Of a stretch of 64,000 bases of DNA, positions 45,424-54,156 are shown one piece after another. Below the pieces are notes generated by a model that made no database searches, had not been told where the DNA came from, and saw only the letters and a list, made by a program, of their open reading frames with translations. The stretch spans positions 251,809 to 315,808 of the forward strand of contig DEZI01000030.1 in the NCBI GenBank assembly GCA_002364755.1. Direction: 5' to 3'. A program made the position numbers and the translations under genes. Within the stretch, counting starts at the first letter, position 1. Each line of letters begins with the position of its first letter. This DNA comes from Stenotrophomonas maltophilia (GTDB taxonomy: Bacteria; Pseudomonadota; Gammaproteobacteria; Xanthomonadales; Xanthomonadaceae).

Positions 45424-46589
45424 CGCGCCGGTGCGGCCGTGGCCTCGGCCTCGTCTTTCGTGCGCTCGCGCGCATCCTTGGCATTGCGCGTATCGACGGT
45501 CACTTCCACCGACATGCCCGGCACCAGCACCTTGCGCGCCTCGGCACCGGCATCCACGCGGATGCGTACCGGCACGCGCTGCACGACCTTGGTGAAGTTG
45601 CCGGTGGCGTTCTGCGGCGGCAGCAGCGCGAACTGCGAGCCGGTGCCGGGCGAGATGCTTTCCACCGTGCCCTGCAGGGTGGTGCCCGGCAGCGCGTCGA
45701 CCTTGATCTCGGCCGGCTGTCCGGCGCGCATCAGGCCGACCTGGGTTTCCTTGAAGTTGGCGCTGAGGTACAGCGATTCGACCGGCACGATGGTCATGGT
45801 GCGGGTACCGGCGGCGACGAACTGACCGACCTGCACGGTCTTGTTGCCGACACGGCCGTCGATGCGCGCGCGCAGCTCGGTGTCCTCGAAGGCGACACGG
45901 GCCTGCGCGGCGTCAGCCTGGGCCTGCTTCAGGCCGGCATTGGCCTGTTCCAGCTGTGCCTGGCTGGCCTCGATCTGGCTCTGCGCGCCCTGGATCTGCG
46001 CCTTCGCCGCATCGTACTGGGCCTGCGCGCGTTCGACATCGTGGCGCAGGCTTTCCACGTGTTCGTGGGTGTCGGCGCCGCTGGCGGCGAGCGGGGTGAA
46101 GCGGGCCAGCTCGGCCTTGCCGAAGCGCAGCGAGGCGGTGGCCGCGGTGAGCTGCGTGCGCGCCTGCAGCAGGCTGGACTGCTGGCCCTGCACGCCGGCG
46201 GCGGCGGCGGCGATGTCGGCTTCGCGCACGGCGATCACCGCTTCGGCCTGGTCCAGGGTCGCGCGGTAGGTGCGCGGGTCGATGCGCAGCAGCGGTTCGC
46301 CGGCCTTGACCCATTGGTTGTCCTGCACCAGCACTTCGGTGACGTAGCCGTTGATGCGTGGGGCGACGGCGACGGCGTCGGCCTGCAGGTAGGCGTTGTT
46401 TGTGTCCTGCAGGTAGCGGCCGACCAGCAGGTGGTAGATGAGCCAGGCGACCAGGGCGATGACCACGACGGCGCCGATGAAGGCCAGGGTCCAGCGGACC
46501 TTGGGGTTCTTCAACGGCGAAGGCTTGTCCTCTTTAATGGAGGCGTCTTCTTCGGTGGGCGCGTCGGTGCGCTGGGGTTGGTCGGTCAT
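45420..46589 (-). CDS. emrA: EmrA-like membrane fusion protein (HlyD family)
   Basis: A 389-residue periplasmic adaptor. A cytosolic acidic/Pro-rich start leads to one membrane helix (WTLAFIGAVVVIALVAWLIY), the biotinyl-lipoyl-like part (DTNNAYLQADAVAVAPRING), a long coiled coil rich in Ala, Gln and Glu, and the beta-barrel domain. First gene of the pump operon. No regulator gene lies beside it, unlike EmrR systems. An earlier frame start lies inside the intergenic terminator and is rejected. Confidence 0.93.
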   Translation of the reverse strand: MTDQPQRTDAPTEEDASIKEDKPSPLKNPKVRWTLAFIGAVVVIALVAWLIYHLLVGRYLQDTNNAYLQADAVAVAPRINGYVTEVLVQDNQWVKAGEPLLRIDPRTYRATLDQAEAVIAVREADIAAAAAGVQGQQSSLLQARTQLTAATASLRFGKAELARFTPLAASGADTHEHVESLRHDVERAQAQYDAAKAQIQGAQSQIEASQAQLEQANAGLKQAQADAAQARVAFEDTELRARIDGRVGNKTVQVGQFVAAGTRTMTIVPVESLYLSANFKETQVGLMRAGQPAEIKVDALPGTTLQGTVESISPGTGSQFALLPPQNATGNFTKVVQRVPVRIRVDAGAEARKVLVPGMSVEVTVDTRNAKDARERTKDEAEATAAPAR

Positions 46590-46722
46590 TGTCTCGTCGC
46601 GGCGGTGGTCGGTGCCATACGGGACGGTAGGGGAAGGAGTGAGGAGGTGAGGTGAAAGCGTTTGTCGCGTGCCGGTGATGAGTTCCCGGTTGGCAGGGTG
46701 CAGGGCAGGAGCAGAAGCAAAG

Positions 46723-46751
46723 AAAAACGGAGGCCGTTGGCCTCCGTTTTT
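46723..46751. terminator. Strong bidirectional terminator between potF and the efflux operon
   Basis: A 13-bp perfect stem AAAAACGGAGGCC/GGCCTCCGTTTTT with loop GTT. It ends the potF transcript on the minus strand before emrA. Confidence 0.9.
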
Positions 46752-46794
46752 CTGCCTGGTGGAGGTTGACCGTTGGTCGGCCCTCACAGAAAGC

Positions 46795-46819
46795 GTGCCG
46801 ACCAACGGTCGGCACCTAC
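46795..46819 (-). repeat. SMAG/REP element overlapping the potF stop codon
   Basis: GTGCCGACC-AAC-GGTCGGCAC followed by CTAC. On the minus strand the GTAG end contains the TAG that terminates potF. Confidence 0.85.
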
Positions 46820-47925
46820 CTGCCGGTCTTCACTTCGGTCCACAGGCGGGTGTAGAGCTTGTCGGTTTCCGGGGTGTTGATCGAGTAGGTGAACATCTTC
46901 TCGGCGACGTCGGCCGGCGGGTAGATGGTCGGGTCGGTGCGGATCGCTTCATCCACCAGCGGGGTCGCGGTCGGCACCGGGTTGGCGTAGTGGATGAAGT
47001 TGGTGTTGGCCGCGGCGACCTTCGGTTCCAGCAGGTAGTTGATGAACTTGTAGGCCGCTTCCGGGTGCTTGGCGTCCTTGGGGATCGCCAGCATGTCGAA
47101 CCACTGCGGTGCGCCTTCCTTCGGGATGGAGTAGGCCACGTGGACGCCATTGCTGGCTTCCTCGGCGCGGTCGCGGGCCTGGATGATGTCACCCGACCAG
47201 CCCACCACCAGGCAGGTGCCGCCGTTGGCCAGCGAACCCACGTACTGCGAGGAGTGGAAGTTCTGCACGTATGGGCGGATCGACTTCAGCAGGTCGGCGG
47301 CCTTCTGCAGCTCGGCCGGGTCGCCGCTGTGCGGGTCCAGGCCCAGGTAATGCAGGGCGATCGGGATCATGTCGGCCGGCGTGTCCAGGATGGTCACGCC
47401 GCAGTCCTTCATCTTCGCGATGTTTTCCGGCTTGAACACCAGGTCCCAGCTGTTGGCGATGTCGGCGCTGCCGCCGAGACGTTCCTTCAGCATGTCCACG
47501 TTGTAGCCGATGCCGGTGGTGCCGATCATGTAGGGCACGCCGTACTTGTTGTCCGGGTCCTGGGTGGCGATGCGCTTCATCACCGACGGATCCAGGTTGG
47601 CCAGGTTCGGGATCTTGCTCTTGTCCAGCGGCAGGAACACACCGGCCTGGATCTGGCGGCCAAAGAAGTTCAGCGTCGGCACCACCACGTCGTAGCCGCT
47701 GTTGCCGGCCAGCAGCTTGGTCTCGACCATCTCGTCACTGTCGAACACATCGTAGGTCACCTTGATCCCGCTCTCCTTCTCGAAGGTCGGAATGGTGTCC
47801 TCGGCGATGTAATCGCTGTAGTTGTAGACGTTCAGGACCTGGCTGTCCTGCGCGCCGCCGTTGCCACCGCCACAGGCGGCAAGCATGGCGGAGGCCAGGC
47901 CGAGCGTGAGGATACGCAGCTTCAT
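46816..47925 (-). CDS. potF: Periplasmic putrescine-binding lipoprotein PotF
   Basis: A 369-residue substrate-binding protein of the spermidine/putrescine family. The signal ends with lipobox LAACG, so it is probably membrane-anchored. It has VLNVYNYSDYIAEDTIPTFE, GYDVVVPT and YMIGTTGIGYN, typical of PotF. It follows puuA on the same strand by 93 bases and would feed PotGHI, which here is separated from it by the efflux operon. Confidence 0.95.
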   Translation of the reverse strand: MKLRILTLGLASAMLAACGGGNGGAQDSQVLNVYNYSDYIAEDTIPTFEKESGIKVTYDVFDSDEMVETKLLAGNSGYDVVVPTLNFFGRQIQAGVFLPLDKSKIPNLANLDPSVMKRIATQDPDNKYGVPYMIGTTGIGYNVDMLKERLGGSADIANSWDLVFKPENIAKMKDCGVTILDTPADMIPIALHYLGLDPHSGDPAELQKAADLLKSIRPYVQNFHSSQYVGSLANGGTCLVVGWSGDIIQARDRAEEASNGVHVAYSIPKEGAPQWFDMLAIPKDAKHPEAAYKFINYLLEPKVAAANTNFIHYANPVPTATPLVDEAIRTDPTIYPPADVAEKMFTYSINTPETDKLYTRLWTEVKTGR

Positions 47926-48018
47926 CGGTGCTCCAGAATGCGGAATGGGGCGAGGCCGGCAGGGCCGGCGACGGGTGCCAGCCTACCCCCCGGCGGCTCA
48001 TTCATCAATTGCGGGCCT

Positions 48019-49416
48019 TCACACGTTCAACAGCAGGAACTCGCGCTCCCAGGAGCTGATGACGCGGAAAAAGGTCTCGTATTCCTTGCGCTTGACCGAG
48101 ATGTAAGCCCGGCAGAAGCGTTCGCCCAGCAGGGCCTGCAGTTCGGCGCACTGTTCCAGCCCGTCCAGCGCCTCGCCCAGCGAGCGCGGCAGGTTGTAGC
48201 CCAGCTCCTTGGCGCTGCCGGTCACTGGCGCGTCCGGGGCCAGCCGCTCGCGGATGCCGAGCAGGCCGCAGGCCAGGGTCGCGGCCATCGCCAGGTACGG
48301 GTTGGCATCGGAACCGGCGAAGCGGCTTTCCACCCGCATGTTCTCCGGCGTGTCCAGCGGCACGCGCAGGCCGCAGGTGCGGTTGTCATAGCCCCAATGC
48401 ACGTTGCTCGGCGAGACCTCGCCGAACACCAGTCGCCGGTAGGAATTGACGTTCGGCGCGAAGAAGGCCATCGCCTGCGGCACGTACTTCTGCAGGCCGC
48501 CCAGGTAATGGCCGAATACCGGGCTGAACTCGCCCTCGCCATGGGTCTCGCCGGTGAACACGTTGCTGCCGTCGCTCACCCGCACCAGGCTCTGGTGGAT
48601 GTGCATGGCGCTGCCCGGTTCGTTCTCCATCGGCTTGGCCAGGAAGGTCGCGTACACGCCGTGGCGCATCGCCGCCTCGCGCATGGTGCGCTTGAACAGG
48701 AACACCTGGTCGGCCAGGTCCATCGCATCGGCGTGAGTGAAGTTGACTTCCAGCTGCGCCGCGCCGGATTCGTGGATCAGCGTGTCCACGTCCAGCTTCA
48801 TCGCATCGGCGTAGTCGTACATCAGGTCGAGGATGGGATCGAATTCGTTGACCGCATCGATCGAGTACGACTGCCGCGCCGTTTCCGGGCGACCGGAGCG
48901 TCCGGCCGGCGGCAGCAGCGGGAAATCCGGGTCGGTGTTCTTCTGCACCAGGAAGAATTCCAGCTCCGGTGCGACCACCGGGCGCAGGCCCAGTTCGGCG
49001 TAGGCGGCCAGCACGCGGCGCAGCACGTTGCGCGGGGCCAGTTCGTGCGGTTCGCCGGTCTTGGTGTAGCAGTCATGGATGACCTGCGCGGTGGCGTCGG
49101 CCGCCCACGGCACCATGCGCACGGTGTCCGGGTCGGGCCGCAGCATCATGTCCGAGTCCGACGGCGAGGTCAGGTCGTAGTAATCGTCGGGGAATTCACC
49201 GGTGACCGTGGTGGCGAAGATGCCTTCCGGCAGGCGCGTGCCGTAGTCGTGCGAGAACTTGTCGGCCGGGATGATCTTGCCGCGCGCGTTGCCGGTGATG
49301 TCCGGCACCAGGCACTCGACCTCGGTGATGCGCCGCTCCTTGAGCCAGCGCAGCAGGCTGCTTTCCTGCGGTGCGGGGGGCGTGGCCGTCTTGCGCGGGC
49401 GAGATCGGGAACTCAT
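48019..49416 (-). CDS. puuA: Gamma-glutamylputrescine synthetase (PuuA-like glutamine synthetase)
   Basis: A 465-residue glutamine-synthetase-fold ligase that couples glutamate to putrescine with ATP, the first step of the Puu route. Visible GS elements are VAPELEFFLVQ, ESGAAQLEVNF, PGSAMHIHQSL and GYDNRTCGLRVP. The specific assignment rests on its place beside puuD, puuB and potF. Its ATG overlaps the puuD stop as ATGA. Another polyamine or amine ligase is possible. Confidence 0.9.
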   Translation of the reverse strand: MSSRSRPRKTATPPAPQESSLLRWLKERRITEVECLVPDITGNARGKIIPADKFSHDYGTRLPEGIFATTVTGEFPDDYYDLTSPSDSDMMLRPDPDTVRMVPWAADATAQVIHDCYTKTGEPHELAPRNVLRRVLAAYAELGLRPVVAPELEFFLVQKNTDPDFPLLPPAGRSGRPETARQSYSIDAVNEFDPILDLMYDYADAMKLDVDTLIHESGAAQLEVNFTHADAMDLADQVFLFKRTMREAAMRHGVYATFLAKPMENEPGSAMHIHQSLVRVSDGSNVFTGETHGEGEFSPVFGHYLGGLQKYVPQAMAFFAPNVNSYRRLVFGEVSPSNVHWGYDNRTCGLRVPLDTPENMRVESRFAGSDANPYLAMAATLACGLLGIRERLAPDAPVTGSAKELGYNLPRSLGEALDGLEQCAELQALLGERFCRAYISVKRKEYETFFRVISSWEREFLLLNV

Positions 49417-50174
49417 CGGGAATCCAGTTGGTTCTGTTGGTACTGCCGGCAAGCTTGGCCGAAAGCACGGAAAATAGCGTGATAGAACGGCGCCTGCATG
49501 ACACGCCACTCCGGGTGCCACTGTACGCCGAGCACGAAACGATGGTGGCGGCTGCGTGCGGCTTCGACCAGGCCATCGCCGGCCCATGCCTCCAACTGCA
49601 GGCCATCGGCCAGCCGGCCGATGCCCTGCCCGTGCACCGAATTGACCTGTGCGTGGTCGCTGCCGTGCCACTGCGCGAGCCAGCCATTGCCAGCCAGGGT
49701 GACCGCATGCGCCGGGCCGTACTGCACCTCGACCGCTGCCTGCGGATCCTCGCGATGGTCGGCCAGCCCCGGCACCGCATGCACCTGCGGATGCAGGGTG
49801 CCGCCCAGGGCGACGTTCAATTCCTGGAAGCCGCGGCAGATCGCCAGCACCGGCAGGTCCAGCGCCAGTGCGGCCTGCAGCAGGGCGAAGGCGTTGGCAT
49901 CACGCGCGGGGTCATGCAGGTTGCCGGGCCAACTGCGGCCCCCTTCATAGTGCTGCGGCTCGATGTTGCTGACCGCGCCGGTCAACAGCAGGCCGTCCAG
50001 GCCCTGCAGCCAGTCGTCAGCCGGCAGTGCCGGCTGCAGGCTGGGCAGCACCAGCGGGGTGACCTCGGCCGCGTCGACCAGCGCGCGCACGTACTTCTCG
50101 CCGGCCACCGTGCAACGGTGATGGCCAAGCACGATACTGTCGGTGGGCAGGCCCACCCAGGGCAGGCGGCGCAT
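49413..50174 (-). CDS. puuD: Gamma-glutamyl-gamma-aminobutyrate hydrolase PuuD
   Basis: A 253-residue class I glutamine-amidotransferase-like hydrolase releasing GABA and glutamate from gamma-Glu-GABA. The nucleophile Cys lies in AICRGFQELNV and the His/Glu pair in GVQWHPEW. AGGA stands nine bases before the ATG. It is coupled to puuA downstream and diverges from puuB across 177 bases. Confidence 0.93.
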   Translation of the reverse strand: MRRLPWVGLPTDSIVLGHHRCTVAGEKYVRALVDAAEVTPLVLPSLQPALPADDWLQGLDGLLLTGAVSNIEPQHYEGGRSWPGNLHDPARDANAFALLQAALALDLPVLAICRGFQELNVALGGTLHPQVHAVPGLADHREDPQAAVEVQYGPAHAVTLAGNGWLAQWHGSDHAQVNSVHGQGIGRLADGLQLEAWAGDGLVEAARSRHHRFVLGVQWHPEWRVMQAPFYHAIFRAFGQACRQYQQNQLDSR

Positions 50175-50351
50175 TGGAAAATTCCTTGGCGTGGGCATCC
50201 TTGGCCTGGGCATCAAAGTAACCGCCGGGGCGCGCGGGCGGCAAGTCGTCGCCGTCACACACCCGGCTGCGTGCATCGGCCAGACTATGCTGGTGAACAA
50301 TGATCGCCCGCCCCTGCCCTGCCCCTTCATCCCGTGCCCGCGAGGCCAGCG

Positions 50352-51629
50352 GTGAGCGAGGATTTCCCGCCCAGCTGGTACGCCGACAGCCTGCCCGAAC
50401 CGGCTGCGCTGCCGCCGCTGCGCGGTGATGTGCAGGCCGACGTGGCAGTGCTCGGTGCCGGTTACACCGGCCTGACCGCCGCGCTGGAACTGGCTCTGCG
50501 CGGCTACCGCGTGGTGCTGCTGGAAGCGCAGCGCATCGGCTGGGGGGCGTCCGGACGCAACGGCGGCCAGGCGCTGGTGGGCTACGGCTGCGAGGTGGAT
50601 GAGCTGGAACGACAGCTTGGCCGCGACGACGCCCGCCATCTGTTCGACTGGTCGCGCGAGGCGGTGCAGTCGATGCGCCAGCGCATCGCGCGCCACGGCA
50701 TCGACTGCCACTGGGTGGAGGGCCATGCCAGCGTCGCGATCCGTGCACGCCACGAACGCGACCTGCGCGCCGGCTGCGAGCACCTGCAGCGCTATTACGA
50801 CTATCCGATGCAGTGGTGGGAGCGCGACGTCCTGCACGCGCAGCTGGACAGCCCGCGCTACCGCGCCGCGATGTTCGATCCGCTCAGTGCGCACCTGCAT
50901 CCGCTGGCCTATGCGCGCGGCCTGGCCGATGCCGCCCGTGTGGCCGGCGTGGTCATCCACGAGAATTCGCCGGTCACCCGCGTGCAGCGTGGCGCGCAGG
51001 CCACATTGCAGACCGCGCAGGGCAGTGTGCGTGCCGCGCACCTGGTGGTGGCCGGCAATGCCTGGCTGCAGGGGCTGCTGCCAGACCTGGAGCGCCGCAT
51101 CATGCCGGTCGGCACTTACATCGGCGCCAGCGCGCCACTGGGCGCCGAGCGTGCGCGGCAGCTGATCCGCAACAACATGGCGGTGGCCGACACCGCCTGG
51201 GCGCTGGACTACTTCCGTCTCAGCCATGACCACCGCCTGCTGTTCGGCGGCCGTGCCAGCTACTCGGCGCTGCCGCCGCCGGGACTACGCGGGCTGATGC
51301 AGCGGCGCATGCACCAAATCTTCCCGCAGCTGGCCCACGTCCCCGTGGAACAGGTCTGGGGCGGCTACGTGGACATCACCCGCAACCGTGCCCCGCACTG
51401 GGGCCGGCTGGACGGCAACCTGTATTTCGCCCAGGGTTTTTCCGGGCACGGCGTGGCTGCCGCCGGCCTGGCCGGCGATGTGATCGCCGCGGCCATCGAT
51501 GGCCAGAGCGCGCGGCTGGACGTGTTCCAGCGACTGCAGCACGCGCCGTTCCCCGGCGGCCGGCTGCTGCGCACGCCGCTGCTGGTGGCGGCGATGTCCT
51601 GGTACAAGCTGCGCGACGCGCTGTGGTAG
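50352..51629 (+). CDS. puuB: Gamma-glutamylputrescine oxidase (FAD-dependent, PuuB-like)
   Basis: A 425-residue DAO-family flavoprotein that oxidises the amine of gamma-glutamylputrescine to the aldehyde. The FAD motif is VLGAGYTGLTAALELA, followed by GWGASGRNGGQALVGYG, and the C-terminal flavin-binding part is WGGYVDITRNRAPHWG. GTG 50352 has AGG six bases upstream; GTG 50334 is an alternative. It shares a promoter region with divergent puuD-puuA. Confidence 0.92.
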   Translation: MSEDFPPSWYADSLPEPAALPPLRGDVQADVAVLGAGYTGLTAALELALRGYRVVLLEAQRIGWGASGRNGGQALVGYGCEVDELERQLGRDDARHLFDWSREAVQSMRQRIARHGIDCHWVEGHASVAIRARHERDLRAGCEHLQRYYDYPMQWWERDVLHAQLDSPRYRAAMFDPLSAHLHPLAYARGLADAARVAGVVIHENSPVTRVQRGAQATLQTAQGSVRAAHLVVAGNAWLQGLLPDLERRIMPVGTYIGASAPLGAERARQLIRNNMAVADTAWALDYFRLSHDHRLLFGGRASYSALPPPGLRGLMQRRMHQIFPQLAHVPVEQVWGGYVDITRNRAPHWGRLDGNLYFAQGFSGHGVAAAGLAGDVIAAAIDGQSARLDVFQRLQHAPFPGGRLLRTPLLVAAMSWYKLRDALW

Positions 51630-51712
51630 CCCCCTGACGTGAAAATGTGAACTCGGTCGGAGCCCTCGCATACCGCGCGACAGCGGCGGAGTGGCACGGT
51701 CGTTGCAGGCAA

Positions 51713-51741
51713 TTGCAAGCGTCCGCCGCAGCCGATACTGT
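51713..51741 (+). promoter_or_regulatory. Possible sigma-70 promoter of the MASE1 gene
   Basis: TTGCAA and TACTGT are separated by 17 bases, 65 bases before the likely start codon. Confidence 0.35.
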
Positions 51742-51806
51742 CGCCGGCTGGGGCCAGGCGCGAAGCCTGAAGGGCGCTGGCGCGCAGCAGCATGGGAGGC
51801 TTGCGA

Positions 51807-53387
51807 TTGAGCTGGTGGACGAATGGAATTCGCCTGGATGTACGTATCCGCCCGGCGGGGCTTGCCCTGGCGGCGCTGTACGCGCTTGCCTGCTGGGCCA
51901 CCCGGCAGATTTCGCTGGACCAGTTCTACCTGCCTGCCGGCATCCGCGTAGCCGCACTGCTGCTGTGCCCGCCCCGCCTGTGGGGCTATCTGATCCTGGG
52001 CGAGTACGCCTACTTCGCGCAGATGCGCTACCCGATGATCGACCGCTACGGGCTGCCTTGGGTGGTACTGGCATCGGCCTGCCTGATACCCGCCGTGGCC
52101 CTGGTGGTGGCGCTGCACCGTCGGCGCCTGGCCACCTTCGGCGAAGTCTGGGTCCTGTCCATCGCCGCGTGGGCGGCGCTGGCCACCGCGGTCCTGAAGC
52201 TGGGTCTGGCCCATCTGCTGTGGCCTACCCCGCCCTCCGATCCGATCCTGGGTACCGCCATCCGCTACATGCTGGGCGACTACATCGCCATCATCACCGT
52301 GGTCCCGCTTGCCCTGTTGTGGTCGCAGCGCAGCGCGGGACATGACTGGTCCAGCTGGCGGCAGTGGCCGACCCTGGCCTCGCTGGCCGCCCTGCTGGTG
52401 CTGGGCAGCGCGGCGATCTGGGCCGGCGCCAGCTCCGACCCGGCCAAGACCAGCCTGCAGCTGCTGATGGCCCTGCCCGCCGTGGTGCTGACCTGCATGC
52501 ACGGATGGCGCGGTGCGGCCCTCGCGGTGCCGCTGCTGAACATGTTGATCAGCGTGGGCACGCCCAGCAGTGGCCTGCCCGGCTCGTTCGACGAGCGCAC
52601 GTTCATGACCCTGCAGATCGTCGCGGTCGCCGGCACCGCCCTGCTGGCGCTGGGCTCGCGCATCAGCCAGCACTACCACCACCACGCGCACCAGGACCAG
52701 GCGGGGCGGCAGGCGGCCGATTTTTCCCGCAATGCGCACATCGCCAATGAAATGGACCTGCGCCAGCGCACGTTGGCACTGCGGCGCATCGCCGATGACA
52801 TCGAGACGTCGCTGGGCGAGACCGCCGACCTGCTGAAGCTGCATGGCCACCACGAACCCGCACGACGGTTGCTGGGCACCGTGACCAGCCATTCGCGGCA
52901 GTTCCGCGAGCTGACCAGCATGGTCTACCCCGCCGAGCTGGAGCAGCTGGGCCTGTATCTGGCACTGCAGGCCAGCGGCATCCACAAGGCCTGGGATGCG
53001 ACCGATCGCCTCGGTCGCCACCAGCTGCAGGGCGAACCCTGCCAGTTGAACCTTGGCCTGCAGCTGGCTACCTACCGCACCCTGGCCGAGGCGGTTTCGC
53101 TGCTTCTGGACGGTGAGCGCGGACAGATCCAGGTGCGCGCACGCTGCGGCCGCCGCGGAACACAGCGCGGCATCGTGGTCACCGTCGGCCTGCTGGACCG
53201 CTACCGCAGCCTGTCTGAGGACACCGTGGCCTTGGCACGACGCCGCTTGAGTGCGCGGCCCATTGCCTACGGCGGACGCGTGGACTTCCGCGGCAACCGC
53301 ATCCGGATGCTGCTGCTGGATCCACCGGCGCATGCCGAGCAGGACAGTGCACTGCCGGCAAGGTTGGCGCCGCACGGCCTGCACTGA
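51807..53387 (+). CDS. MASE1-domain membrane sensor with degenerate kinase-like C-terminus
   Basis: A 526-residue protein. About eight helices in the first 290 residues form a MASE1 sensor (LPAGIRVAALLLCPPRLWGY, MLGDYIAIITVVPLALLW). Then comes a helical region (LRRIADDIETSLGETADLLK) and a domain resembling the HATPase part of NarX/LiaS-type kinases (VYPAELEQLGLYLALQASGI), but with no recognisable N box or DxGxG box. It may be a pseudokinase or an output domain not known to me. TTG 51807 has GGAGG seven bases upstream and is preferred; ATG 51792 lacks a ribosome site. Confidence 0.8.
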   Translation: MSWWTNGIRLDVRIRPAGLALAALYALACWATRQISLDQFYLPAGIRVAALLLCPPRLWGYLILGEYAYFAQMRYPMIDRYGLPWVVLASACLIPAVALVVALHRRRLATFGEVWVLSIAAWAALATAVLKLGLAHLLWPTPPSDPILGTAIRYMLGDYIAIITVVPLALLWSQRSAGHDWSSWRQWPTLASLAALLVLGSAAIWAGASSDPAKTSLQLLMALPAVVLTCMHGWRGAALAVPLLNMLISVGTPSSGLPGSFDERTFMTLQIVAVAGTALLALGSRISQHYHHHAHQDQAGRQAADFSRNAHIANEMDLRQRTLALRRIADDIETSLGETADLLKLHGHHEPARRLLGTVTSHSRQFRELTSMVYPAELEQLGLYLALQASGIHKAWDATDRLGRHQLQGEPCQLNLGLQLATYRTLAEAVSLLLDGERGQIQVRARCGRRGTQRGIVVTVGLLDRYRSLSEDTVALARRRLSARPIAYGGRVDFRGNRIRMLLLDPPAHAEQDSALPARLAPHGLH

Positions 53388-53397
53388 GCACCGCAAC

Positions 53398-53426
53398 GAC
53401 CGGCCCTGCGCGCGGCAGGGCCGGTC
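53398..53426. terminator. Bidirectional hairpin between convergent genes
   Basis: A 12-bp stem GACCGGCCCTGC/GCAGGGCCGGTC separates the ends of the MASE1 gene and the small secreted-protein gene. There is no T-tract. Confidence 0.6.
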
Positions 53427-53437
53427 ATGCATCAGCG

Positions 53438-53884
53438 TTACTGGCCTTCGCCCGGCAGCTCCACCGACCAGATCGCGTCGGCGCCCTTGCCATAGACCAC
53501 CAGCGAGAACTCGGCGCGGCGGTACACCACCTGGCGCGGCGCATTGGCCGGAATCACCAGGCGCTGCGAGGGCAACGAGGTCTTCGCCGGCGACTTGCCC
53601 GCCGGCAGGGTCCAGAAAACGTTGTCGAGGGTGCCGACGATCAGCTTCACCTGGCCGGTCAGGTCATTCACCTGGAAATAGGTGATGCCATCGCGCTGGA
53701 AGCCATACACCTGCCAGGACGGATCCTGGCTCAGGTTCAGCGTGGCGGGCAGCGCCTCGCCCAGACCACTCCTGGCGAGCTGGATGCCATTGCCATCGCT
53801 GGGACAGCAAGCGGCAGCGGCGATCATCGGCGTGGACAGCAGCGCAGCCGCTGCAATGGCAATACGCATAAGGGAAAAACGCAC
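53438..53884 (-). CDS. Small secreted protein of unknown function, GTG start
   Basis: A 148-residue protein. The signal peptide (VRFSLMRIAIAAAALLSTPM, then IAAAA) is cleaved before CCPSDGNG. The mature part is beta-rich with VYGFQRDGITYFQVND and VYRRAEFSLVVYGKGADAIW. GTG 53884 stands seven to eight bases after a perfect AAGGAGG, so it is the likely start, not the ATG five codons later. No family is recognised. Confidence 0.75.
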   Translation of the reverse strand: MRFSLMRIAIAAAALLSTPMIAAAACCPSDGNGIQLARSGLGEALPATLNLSQDPSWQVYGFQRDGITYFQVNDLTGQVKLIVGTLDNVFWTLPAGKSPAKTSLPSQRLVIPANAPRQVVYRRAEFSLVVYGKGADAIWSVELPGEGQ

Positions 53885-54156
53885 GGGCAACCTCCTTGTG
53901 GAATGAATGGTGATGGGCGGCCAGGCATTGCCGCGTTCGCCTGGCACAGCCGCTGTGCATCGGCGCGGGCACTGACGGTGCCCGTGGACTCCGAGGGCTC
54001 CCGGCCAGGACGGCCGGCAAGCGGCACCGAGCATACCGGTCCCGGTCCACCGCAGCCATGTCCCATCCCGCTGCGGTCACACGGCGCGGCTAAAGTTCCT
54101 GACGAAACCGCCGCTATCCATCCCGAGCGCCCTTCCCTCACGTGAGCCTCCGCACC

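Noticed and set aside
43870..45825. 651-residue open frame antisense to the EmrB-like gene
   Set aside because: Gln/His/Arg-rich translation typical of the antisense frame of a GC-rich membrane-protein gene.
46669..49482. 937-residue open frame antisense to potF and puuA
   Set aside because: It crosses two certain genes, their gap and a terminator; a codon-bias shadow.
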